DNA of 6,958 bases from an uncultured Victivallaceae bacterium (GTDB taxonomy: Bacteria; Verrucomicrobiota; Lentisphaeria; Victivallales; Victivallaceae). Position 1 is the stretch's first letter. Each line of letters begins with the position of its first letter. Made by a program: the position numbers and the translations under genes. Shown piece by piece: positions 1 through 6,090 of this stretch. Where the stretch lies: positions 1-6,958 of the forward strand of contig CAKUKT010000138.1 of the NCBI GenBank assembly GCA_934663655.1, read 5' to 3'. The notes beneath the pieces were generated by a model. That model was not told the DNA's origin and ran no database searches. It was given only the letters and a program-made list of their open reading frames with translations.

Positions 1-445
1 CGCCAAGAGCGTGTGGTATGCGCTGTCGCGGGCCGCCGCACAGGCCTGGAACGCGGATCCCTCGGTCGGGCTCGGCTGGGGAGGAAAACTGGATCTGGTC
101 TATTTCATCACCCCGCTGATCGTCGGCATCGTGCTCTGTGTGCCGTGGCTGATTCAGAGACGGGGCAAGCGTAGCGTCCTGGCGAAGATCTCGGCGCTGC
201 TCGGTTGTTCCGCGCTCGGCATCGCCTGCGGAAACGCGATGTGGTATTTCTACAGTCAGGCGCTGGTTACCGATGTACCGCTGGCGCGGAGTTTCGCATT
301 CTACCTGCCGGTGTCGTTGATCGGGGTATTCATCATCGTCTGGTTCTGCCCGGTGCAGCCGGAACGGAAGTGGCGCGGCCTCACGCTGGCTACGGTCGGC
401 GACCCGATCCCCGACGCCGACGAGCCGTCCCGGGAAGAGAAGTGA
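1..445 (+). CDS. Polytopic membrane protein, C-terminal fragment (family not recognised)
   Basis: The reading frame is open to the left edge (first whole codon at position 2) and ends at TGA 443-445, so 147 residues of a longer protein are visible and the true start lies outside the window. Three hydrophobic segments stand out, at about fragment residues 32-51, 64-84 and 97-116. The loop between the first two is strongly basic (RRGKR), and a second basic patch (ERKWR) follows the last. By the positive-inside rule both face the cytoplasm, which puts the acidic, polar tail (ending SREEK) inside the cell. This would suit the end of a secondary transporter or another polytopic inner-membrane protein, but I see no family signature. 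It lies upstream of a dehydrogenase/hydrolase operon on the same strand, so an uptake role for that pathway's substrate is possible but only inferred. A GTG at 11 is in frame but internal. Confidence 0.7.
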   Translation, partial: AKSVWYALSRAAAQAWNADPSVGLGWGGKLDLVYFITPLIVGIVLCVPWLIQRRGKRSVLAKISALLGCSALGIACGNAMWYFYSQALVTDVPLARSFAFYLPVSLIGVFIIVWFCPVQPERKWRGLTLATVGDPIPDADEPSREEK

Positions 446-533
446 ACGAGGTTCAAGTTGAGTGCGGCGGAACTCTTTTTCGCCATTGCCGCTGGTGGAG
501 TTGCCGCGGTAACGGACAGCTGAAAAGGTTTTT

Positions 534-553
534 ACGGCAATTACGCCGTTTTT
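534..553 (+). terminator. Short hairpin with T-run, possible rho-independent terminator or leader hairpin
   Basis: Five perfect base pairs (ACGGC at 534-538 with GCCGT at 545-549) close a 6-base loop. They are followed directly by a run of five T (549-553). The position fits a terminator for the upstream membrane-protein gene. The stem is short, and it lies only about 20 bases before the next start codon, so it may instead be a leader hairpin of the following operon. Confidence 0.4.
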
Positions 554-558
554 ATTTC

Positions 559-564
559 AGGGAG
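559..564 (+). promoter_or_regulatory. Ribosome binding site of the Gfo/Idh/MocA gene
   Basis: AGGGAG ends 8 bases before the ATG at 573. It supports that start over internal ATG codons. Confidence 0.65.
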
Positions 565-572
565 CAATCAGA

Positions 573-1517
573 ATGAAAGCGCTTGTAAAAGATCCCGACC
601 ACATCCGTCTCGGCATCATCGGCATGACCGAGGGTAACGGTCATCCCTACAGCTGGAGTGCGATGTTCAATAAATATGACCGGGAGGCGATGCCGCGGGA
701 GTGTCCGTTTCCGGTGATTCCCGTCTACCTGGCCAAGGAGGATTACGCGACGATGGGGATTCCCGGGGCGCGGGTGGAGTGCATCGCCTGCGACCGGCGT
801 TCCGACGCCGAGCATGTCGCCCGGCTATCGTTGATTCCGACGGTGCTGGATCATCCCGAGGAGATGATCGGCCGGGTGGACGCGGTAATCATCGCCACCG
901 ACATCGGCAGTGAACATGTGCGGCGGGCGAAGCCCTTTATCGAGGCGGGGCTGCCGCTTTTCATCGACAAACCGCTCTGCGACAACCGTGCCGATCTCGA
1001 ATATTTCACCGGGCTTTTCCAGGCGGGATATCCGCTGCTCTCTTCAAGTTCGATGCGCTACAAGAAGGAACTGATGATCTACCACTACGGCCGAACCCGC
1101 GAGATCGGCGATCTGCGGCTGATCCATTACGGAATGCCGAAAAAATGGGAGACCTACGGAATCCATGCGCTTGAAGCGATTTATCCGATCGCCGGTCCCG
1201 GTTTTGAATCGGTGGTCAATGTCGGCAGCGCCCGGCGCAACATCGTTGTACTCAAACACCGCCGTGGTTTTGATGTGGTACTGACCGGGATCTACGATTA
1301 CGCCGACGGGGAGATGGTGATCGGCGGTACCGGCGGCACGCTGCGGGTCAGGGGATGCGACAGTTATTCGAGTTTCCGCAACCAGCTGGTGGCGTTCGTT
1401 GAATTTCTGCGGACGGGCGAGCGGCCCTATCCGTGGCAGGAGACGGAAGAATTGATGAAACTGCTCATCGCGAGCCTCGAAAGCCGCGAACAACACGGGA
1501 AAGAGATCAGAATATGA
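573..1517 (+). CDS. Gfo/Idh/MocA family NAD(P)-dependent oxidoreductase
   Basis: Predicted cytoplasmic dehydrogenase of 314 residues acting on a sugar, inositol or related polyol; the substrate cannot be told. The N-terminal Rossmann segment starts with a beta strand and turn at about 12-22 (RLGIIGMTEGN). Strand VDAVIIAT (102-109) and the family's cofactor/substrate motif, here DKP (132-134, replacing the usual EKP), follow. The C-terminal alpha/beta domain carries GIHALEAIYPI (196-206), which matches the family's GIH motif with the likely catalytic His198, and a Gly-rich strand (250-256). Length is slightly below the usual 330-400. The glycine pattern of the dinucleotide loop is atypical (GMTEGNG instead of GxGxxG), and residues 38-64 look like an insertion after the first helix. 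The gene is first in a plus-strand operon, and its TGA overlaps the ATG of the SDR gene by 4 bases, so the two are probably co-translated and may act on the same compound. Confidence 0.92.
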   Translation: MKALVKDPDHIRLGIIGMTEGNGHPYSWSAMFNKYDREAMPRECPFPVIPVYLAKEDYATMGIPGARVECIACDRRSDAEHVARLSLIPTVLDHPEEMIGRVDAVIIATDIGSEHVRRAKPFIEAGLPLFIDKPLCDNRADLEYFTGLFQAGYPLLSSSSMRYKKELMIYHYGRTREIGDLRLIHYGMPKKWETYGIHALEAIYPIAGPGFESVVNVGSARRNIVVLKHRRGFDVVLTGIYDYADGEMVIGGTGGTLRVRGCDSYSSFRNQLVAFVEFLRTGERPYPWQETEELMKLLIASLESREQHGKEIRI

Positions 1518-2302
1518 ACGTAATGGAGATGCTCTCCCTCCGGGGAAAAACCGCCGTGGTCACCGGGGGCGCCGGGCGTTACGGCAGGCAGATCGTGGCC
1601 GGACTGGCCGAGGCGGGCGCGGAAGTTTATATCGCGTCGCGCAATCAGGAGAAGTGTGAAGCGGTCGCGGCGGAATTTCGGGCCGACGGCGGGGATGTCA
1701 AGGCGGTTGCGCTTGACCTGGCCGATCAAAATTCGATTGATGCGATGGTGGACGGGGTAATCCGGAGCGCCGGTAAAATCGATATTCTGGTGAACAACGC
1801 GGTCACCCGGTGTGTAGGCGGCGGCTGGGGGAGTCCGCTGTCCGCCTACGATCAGAGTCTGCATGTCAACGCATCGGCGATGTTTTACATCACTTCGCTG
1901 GTTGCCGGGGATATGAAGAAGCGGAACCGGGGTTCGATCATCAATATCGGTTCGATGATGGGGCTGGTTGGAATTGAGCGCGGCAACTACCGGGGTACGG
2001 AGATGGGGAGGAATCCTTCGCCCATCTACTTCTACGAAAAGGGCGGAGTGGTGAACTTCACCCGCTGGGCGGCGAGCATTCTTGGTCCTCACAACATCCG
2101 GGTCAACGCGGTGCATCCGGGAGGTTTGATGGAAGCTCATCTTCCCGAGGCGTTTGTCCGCAACTACAGCGAACGCACCCAGCTCGGCCGACTGGCCGGC
2201 CCCGAAGATCTCAAGGGTGTGATCGTCTTCCTGGCAAGTGACGCGTCCGGTTACGTCACCGGAACGAATATCCCGGTTGACGGCGGATACACGGCGAAGT
2301 GA
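1514..2302 (+). CDS. Short-chain dehydrogenase/reductase (classical SDR)
   Basis: NAD(P)-dependent oxidoreductase of 262 residues, the usual length for a single-domain classical SDR. The cofactor motif TGGAGRYG is at 17-24, DL at 68-69, NNA at 94-96 and Asn119 of the catalytic tetrad in HVN. Catalytic Ser147 is in NIGS, the YxxxK pair is Tyr172/Lys176, and the PG motif follows at 202-203. The C-terminal VDGG (256-259) is typical of the group that includes gluconate and 3-ketoacyl reductases. I chose the ATG at 1514 because it overlaps the upstream stop as ATGA and begins the normal SDR N-terminus (SLRGKTAVVTGG). The frame is also open to an ATG at 1433, but those 27 extra residues are charged, fit no SDR and lie inside the upstream gene. 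The loop before the active-site Tyr (about 153-171) is somewhat long and probably helps set specificity. Substrate unknown; a sugar acid or polyol is plausible from context. Confidence 0.95.
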   Translation: MNVMEMLSLRGKTAVVTGGAGRYGRQIVAGLAEAGAEVYIASRNQEKCEAVAAEFRADGGDVKAVALDLADQNSIDAMVDGVIRSAGKIDILVNNAVTRCVGGGWGSPLSAYDQSLHVNASAMFYITSLVAGDMKKRNRGSIINIGSMMGLVGIERGNYRGTEMGRNPSPIYFYEKGGVVNFTRWAASILGPHNIRVNAVHPGGLMEAHLPEAFVRNYSERTQLGRLAGPEDLKGVIVFLASDASGYVTGTNIPVDGGYTAK

Positions 2303-2311
2303 CGGTTCGGC

Positions 2312-2333
2312 AAGGAGGAAAGCGCGGAGGAGG
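2312..2333 (+). promoter_or_regulatory. Tandem Shine-Dalgarno sequences before the hydrolase gene
   Basis: Two strong sites lie in the 39-base gap after the SDR stop. AAGGAGGAA is at 2312-2320 and GGAGGAGG at 2326-2333. Only the second is correctly spaced (8 bases) for the ATG at 2342. The first is 21 bases away and may be a relic or a ribosome standby site. Confidence 0.7.
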
Positions 2334-2341
2334 AAACGGCG

Positions 2342-3691
2342 ATGCTGCAGGCTGGATATGCACAGGAGATCATCACGCCGCCGACGGGAGTCGGACTGGC
2401 GGGGTACTTCAATGCGCGGCCCAATGAAGGGATGTACGACGATCTTTATGTGAAGGTGGTTGCCTTTGAGCTCGGGGGCAAGCGGTTCGGGCTGGTGACG
2501 TTCGATCTCTGCAAGATTCCCGGGGCGCTTTTTGAACGGCTGGAAACCGGAATCATCGCGAAGTTCGGCCGGGAACTTTACGAGGCGCTGATTTTGTCGG
2601 CCACTCATACCCATACCGGTCCGGCGCTGGGCGATGCGGAGGCCGATGAGCGGACGCGGTATGCGCTGGATCAGACCGCGGGAGCGGCGCTGCGCGCCAT
2701 CGAACGCGCATTCATGAATCTGCTGCCCGCCGAACTCGAAGCCGGTTCAGTGTACAACAATCCCTACGGCTTCGTCCGTCGCTACTGGATGAAAAATCAT
2801 ACCATCGTCACCAATCCCGGCTGGGGAAACCCCGACATCGACAGACCGGAAAGCGATTTCGACCGGACGATCAACATCGTCGCCGTAAAGCAGGGCGGAC
2901 GGATCGCCGCGTTGCTGTGCAACATCTGCAACCACGGCGACACGATCGGCGGGAATCTGGTTTCCGCGGACTGGTATGGCCGGTTTGTACAGGAAATTCA
3001 GCACCAATTGACAACCGGTCTTCCGGTGTTGATATTCGACGACTGCTCCGGCAACGTGAACCACTTCGATTTCCGCCAGAAGATCAACCAGACCAGCTAT
3101 GCCGAGGCGGTGCGGATCGGCCGCGGTTACGCGGCAATCGTGCTCGGGGCGCTGAAAGAACTCGAACCGGTTTCTGCCGACGCGGTGAAAATCAGCAACA
3201 CGAGGGTGGAAATACCTCATCGCCGGATCTCTCCGGAGGAGCTGGCCGCGGCACGCCGTACTCTGGAGACGGTGCCGGACATTCCGAAGGGCGGGGATCT
3301 GGAGAGTCAGGATCTCGCCAACGGGGTACCGGCGGCATTGCGCTATTTCGCGCAGCGGGTGATCGACTGCCACGACAAAAGCCGGAAATCGCACTCCTGC
3401 CGGCTGACCTCAATAGTGATCGGCAACGAACTCGCTTTTGTATCGCTGCCGGGGGAACCTTTCAACGGGGTTTCGCAGGCGATCCGGGCGGCGGGCGGTT
3501 TCAAGTACACCTTTGTGGTGGAGCTGGCCCAGTCGGTCTCCGGTTATCTGCCGATGCCGGAATGTTTTGAACGCGGCGGCTACGAGGTGCAGCCGGCGGT
3601 GGACTCCGCCGCTCCGGAGGCGGCAACCGAACTTATCCGGGGAGCGCTGGACAATCTGGGAATTGCGGATCACCGCGGTTCCGGGAGGTGA
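2342..3691 (+). CDS. Neutral/alkaline ceramidase-domain hydrolase, intracellular form
   Basis: Protein of 449 residues with the N-terminal catalytic fold of the neutral/alkaline non-lysosomal ceramidase family (amidases with a zinc site). Family marks seen in order: a start of the form AGYAQEIITPPTG (4-16) and GY (20-21); DDLYVKV (33-39); VTFDL (52-56); the metal-binding block SATHTHTGP (86-94, His89 and His91); CNHGD (196-200, His198); DDCSGNVN (233-240); PGEPF (370-374, Glu372); GYLP (401-404). By analogy with the characterised bacterial ceramidase, one His of the HTH block, His198, Glu372 and Tyr402 would hold zinc, and Ser236 would match the active-site serine. These correspondences come from memory of the family, not an alignment. 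There is no signal peptide and no room for the C-terminal beta-sandwich of secreted ceramidases, so it probably acts in the cytoplasm on something other than ceramide, such as a small amide or ester. It is third in the operon, 39 bases after the SDR gene. Confidence 0.88.
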   Translation: MLQAGYAQEIITPPTGVGLAGYFNARPNEGMYDDLYVKVVAFELGGKRFGLVTFDLCKIPGALFERLETGIIAKFGRELYEALILSATHTHTGPALGDAEADERTRYALDQTAGAALRAIERAFMNLLPAELEAGSVYNNPYGFVRRYWMKNHTIVTNPGWGNPDIDRPESDFDRTINIVAVKQGGRIAALLCNICNHGDTIGGNLVSADWYGRFVQEIQHQLTTGLPVLIFDDCSGNVNHFDFRQKINQTSYAEAVRIGRGYAAIVLGALKELEPVSADAVKISNTRVEIPHRRISPEELAAARRTLETVPDIPKGGDLESQDLANGVPAALRYFAQRVIDCHDKSRKSHSCRLTSIVIGNELAFVSLPGEPFNGVSQAIRAAGGFKYTFVVELAQSVSGYLPMPECFERGGYEVQPAVDSAAPEAATELIRGALDNLGIADHRGSGR

Positions 3692-3736
3692 ACGGCGCCG
3701 CCATCCGTCGGCGAAAGACGAGACAACCGGCGCTCC

Positions 3737-3754
3737 GGCCCGTTGAAACGGGTT
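3737..3754. other. Hairpin between convergent genes
   Basis: CCCGT (3739-3743) pairs with ACGGG (3748-3752) around a TGAA loop. Two further G-T wobbles are possible outside the stem. It sits in the 72-base gap between the two convergent genes, where a transcription end is expected, but no T-run follows on either strand. It is a weak candidate for a shared termination structure. Confidence 0.25.
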
Positions 3755-3763
3755 CCCGGGGGA

Positions 3764-4258
3764 TCAGTTCGGTTCCACTCTGACCCGGGCGCGGCGCAGT
3801 ACCTGATTTTCCAGAAGCCAGCCCGGGCGCAGCGTTTCCAGAATGGGGGTGCCGTCCGGTACGCAGGCCGCCGGTACCGCCTGATGGCGCCGGGTGTCGA
3901 ACAACGGGTCGCCGTCAATCGGCTGTGCATTGTGGCGTTCGATGATTTCCTCCAGCCGGAACACGATGTGTTCAATCACCATCCGGGAGGAGGGTGGTTC
4001 CGGTGACTGGGTGATCTCCTCCAACTCCTTTTCCAGTTGGATAAGTTCCCGGAGCAGAGCGACTTTTTCCCGCGTCTCCGAACCGGGCTCTCCGGCGGTG
4101 CTGGCGGGGAGTGGCAACGGAACGGCAGCTTCGAGGGAGGGCGGTGCTGGCGGGGAGTTGTCGTCGCGACTGTTTTTCGTGGTTCCGGTCAGGAACCGGA
4201 AAATCGCCGTGGGGTATTTACGGGCGAAACATTTTTTCCTGCCGGGGAATATTTTCAT
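3764..4258 (-). CDS. GrpE-like nucleotide-exchange factor, short and linked to a dynamin-like GTPase
   Basis: Protein of 164 residues whose end matches the GrpE C-terminal beta-domain: PLFDTRRHQAV (118-128, compare PFDPxxHQAI in GrpE), a turn at PDGTPI (134-139), then GW (146-147) and LRRARVRV (154-161, compare the GrpE ending IRAAMVTV). GrpE speeds ADP release from Hsp70 (DnaK) chaperones. Before this domain lie two charged helical stretches (about 62-84 and 92-110), much shorter than the long dimerisation helices of ordinary GrpE. A Pro/Ala/Ser-rich linker occupies about 35-60, and a basic, partly hydrophobic N-terminus (1-30, with KK, RK and IFRFL) comes first. It is therefore probably not the housekeeping GrpE. 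The ATG at 4258 overlaps the dynamin-like gene's stop by 4 bases (ATGA) and has a good ribosome binding site, so translational coupling is likely. It is the last gene of the minus-strand group. Its use with a dedicated Hsp70 is inference. Confidence 0.78.
   Translation of the reverse strand: MKIFPGRKKCFARKYPTAIFRFLTGTTKNSRDDNSPPAPPSLEAAVPLPLPASTAGEPGSETREKVALLRELIQLEKELEEITQSPEPPSSRMVIEHIVFRLEEIIERHNAQPIDGDPLFDTRRHQAVPAACVPDGTPILETLRPGWLLENQVLRRARVRVEPN
4094..4158. repeat. 19-base direct repeat inside the GrpE-like gene
   Basis: The same 19 bases (GGCGGTGCTGGCGGGGAGT on the plus strand) occur at 4094-4112 and 4140-4158. The copies are 46 bases apart, which is not a multiple of three, so they are read in different frames. 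On the coding strand the upstream copy gives SPPAPP and the downstream copy gives LPASTAG. Both fall in the low-complexity linker before the helical region. Confidence 0.85.
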
Positions 4259-5913
4259 GACTGCTTCTCCGAGAGTTCATTGAGAAGTTCCGCGTAACTT
4301 TTGGCCACCATGGCGGCAATTTTCTTTTTCTCCAGCGAACGGGAACGCAGCGTGGCGGTGTTCCAGCAGGCGAGGCGCCGGGTGCAGTATTCCCGGGTCA
4401 GCGCCGAACGTCCTTCCGGGTAAACCCCCCAGAGAATGTTCAACTCCCGGAACTCCTCGTCACTGAAAACGCTCCGGTGGCGGTTCAATTGCTGGAGCCC
4501 GTCGAAATCCCGGTTGTTCCGGTACAATACCCCGTCCCGGAGATTTTCAAACCGGCTGATCTGCTCCTGAATCTGCTGCCGCAGTTCGGCGCTGTGATCT
4601 GCCGGGAGGTTGTCCTTGATGAAGCGGCGCAGTTTTTCCGCGGTCGGATTCCGGGAGTAGTTCGGGTGGGACATGATGAAATCGATGAATTCGCCGGCAT
4701 CCGCGACGCTGCGGCTGATGTTTTCGCAGTAACGGTACCACTCCTGCTGGTTGAGAGCGTAGAGAAAATCGAGCACATCCCGGACCACCGCGAAACAACG
4801 CAGAAATTCCCCCCGTCGGAAAAAATGTTCCTCCAGCGCCGTCAACAGTTCCCGGAAGCCTGCGATGTCCCGCAGTGCGTCGAGCGCCTCCTCCAGCGAC
4901 CGGGCGCAATAGAGTTCTCTGGCGATTACGACGAATACGCGCCATGGCATGTTGCGGTTCAGCGGTTCGGAGGTGAACTGGGTGAAGATGGATTCGTCGC
5001 TCAGCGCAAAGTCGAGATCGTCGAACGAGTTGAATGCGGTGAGCAGTTTTTCGCGCATTCGCCCCAGCTCTTCTTCGGAACGGCTGTCGATTACCCGCTG
5101 GATGCCCGCTGAGACCGGGAGCACGAGGATCGGCATATTCAGGTGTGCGCTCAGGACCTGCTCCAGATGCCCGGCATAATCTTTGCGTTTGGGCAGCAGG
5201 TTGTCGTCCATGTCGATTTTCGCCATGACCGCCAGCGTGTTGCTGGATTGAACGTGGGACTGCACCCCCTGGAAGTCATTGAGAAACTCCGTGGCGCCAC
5301 TGTCGGCGACCGGACCGGTGATGTAAATCAGCGCATCGGCGTTGCTGGAGATGGTCAGGGTTTCCTGCGCATGCTTCTCGCGCAGTTCCGACGCCATCTG
5401 AAAAAATTCCCGCGACACCTTTTCGTGGGCCGAACCATCATCGCCAACCAGCGCGTTGGTGCCGGGGGTGTCGACCAGACAGATATTTTTCAGCTTCGGA
5501 TTTTCGAGGTAAAACTCCAGATGCCTGATGCCGCGGGAACGCTGCAGTACCTCGAGGGAATTGCCCTGCAGCGAATCGAGAAATTCCCGGCTTTCCCAGG
5601 TGGAGGAACCATCGGAGTCGCGGACGCACCGGATCGGTTTCCGCGGATCCGGCGGTGTCCCGTACCGGAAGTAGTTGATGGTCGCGGTGGTCTCGGTGGT
5701 GCCGACCATCGCGAGATCATCGCCGAGCAAGGCGTTGATGAAGCTGCTCTTGCCCGCTTTTACCCGGCCGGCGACCGCCAGTACGCAGGGGGTTTCCAGC
5801 CGGGAGATCATCTTCTGGATTTGAAAATAATATTTCTCTTTCCAGGGGGATTGCTCGATAAATTCAAGCAGGGAGGTCAATGCTTCGGCGATTTCCTGTT
5901 GTATGCCTGCCAT
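4255..5913 (-). CDS. Dynamin-like large GTPase
   Basis: Protein of 552 residues counted from the ATG at 5913. The GTPase domain follows an N-terminal helical stretch of about 40 residues. G1/P-loop GRVKAGKSS is at 49-57, a Thr-rich switch I (TTETTATI) at 72-79, G3 DTPG at 148-151, G4-like AKID at 231-234 and a G5-like VLPVSA at 264-269. After about residue 300 the protein is largely helical and charged, with coiled-coil-like stretches near 440-475 and at the C-terminus (EKKKIAAMVAKSYAELL). This is the layout of bacterial dynamin-family proteins, which oligomerise and often remodel membranes. No transmembrane segment or paddle is obvious, so membrane contact may need a partner. The G4 motif has Ala instead of the usual Asn/Thr. 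The frame also allows a TTG start at 5928, adding five residues, with an in-frame stop just upstream; neither start has a good ribosome binding site, and I prefer the ATG. It overlaps the GrpE-like gene by 4 bases and follows the Sel1 gene by 177 bases. Confidence 0.9.
   Translation of the reverse strand: MAGIQQEIAEALTSLLEFIEQSPWKEKYYFQIQKMISRLETPCVLAVAGRVKAGKSSFINALLGDDLAMVGTTETTATINYFRYGTPPDPRKPIRCVRDSDGSSTWESREFLDSLQGNSLEVLQRSRGIRHLEFYLENPKLKNICLVDTPGTNALVGDDGSAHEKVSREFFQMASELREKHAQETLTISSNADALIYITGPVADSGATEFLNDFQGVQSHVQSSNTLAVMAKIDMDDNLLPKRKDYAGHLEQVLSAHLNMPILVLPVSAGIQRVIDSRSEEELGRMREKLLTAFNSFDDLDFALSDESIFTQFTSEPLNRNMPWRVFVVIARELYCARSLEEALDALRDIAGFRELLTALEEHFFRRGEFLRCFAVVRDVLDFLYALNQQEWYRYCENISRSVADAGEFIDFIMSHPNYSRNPTAEKLRRFIKDNLPADHSAELRQQIQEQISRFENLRDGVLYRNNRDFDGLQQLNRHRSVFSDEEFRELNILWGVYPEGRSALTREYCTRRLACWNTATLRSRSLEKKKIAAMVAKSYAELLNELSEKQS
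4264..4270 (-). promoter_or_regulatory. Ribosome binding site of the GrpE-like gene
   Basis: On the minus strand GGAGAAG ends 5 bases before the ATG at 4258. It lies within the last codons of the dynamin-like gene. It fixes the start together with the ATGA overlap. Confidence 0.6.
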
Positions 5914-6066
5914 AACGTTGTTGTCCAAATTCTGATTTCATAAGATTGAAGAGGAAACCTGGCCCGATGGACGATTTTGCCGCACACCGTGATTGCGCTG
6001 TAATCATCAGGAGAAACTCCATGGCGCGAAACTCAGTCGTTCCAGGACGGCTGATCCCGAGCGGAG

Positions 6067-6081
6067 CGCCGCAGGGCGGCG
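6067..6081 (-). terminator. GC-rich hairpin just after the Sel1 gene, possible attenuator or weak terminator
   Basis: Six perfect G-C pairs (CGCCGC at 6067-6072 with GCGGCG at 6076-6081) enclose a 3-base loop. The stem begins 9 bases past the Sel1 stop codon in the direction of transcription. No T-run follows, so it is not a standard rho-independent terminator. It may pause polymerase, protect the 3' end of the Sel1 message, or lower expression of the downstream GTPase gene. The rest of the 177-base gap (5914-6090) shows no clear promoter or conserved ORF. Confidence 0.35.
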
Positions 6082-6090
6082 AAAATTCAG

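Noticed and set aside
1433..1513. Longer N-terminus for the SDR from an ATG at 1433.
   Set aside because: The extra 27 residues do not resemble an SDR N-terminus and overlap the upstream gene by 85 bases. The ATGA overlap at 1514 gives a standard start.
1427..2614. Long open frame (395 codons) on the minus strand opposite the SDR gene.
   Set aside because: It lies antisense to the SDR gene, which shows all catalytic motifs, and to parts of both its neighbours. Its product is rich in Arg, His and Pro without any recognisable domain, as expected of a shadow frame in GC-rich coding DNA.
2747..3394. 215-codon minus-strand frame inside the ceramidase-domain gene.
   Set aside because: It is fully antisense to a gene with clear family motifs and has no start signal or recognisable product of its own.
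5143..5943. 266-codon plus-strand frame opposite the dynamin-like gene.
   Set aside because: The minus strand carries the full set of GTPase motifs. The plus-strand product has no domain and is best explained as a mirror of the codon usage.
6033..6054. Imperfect hairpin with G-T pairs on the plus strand in the gap between the Sel1 and dynamin-like genes.
   Set aside because: It pairs well only in a plus-strand RNA, because the wobbles become A-C mismatches on the minus strand. Both flanking genes are transcribed from the minus strand, and nothing else suggests a plus-strand RNA here.
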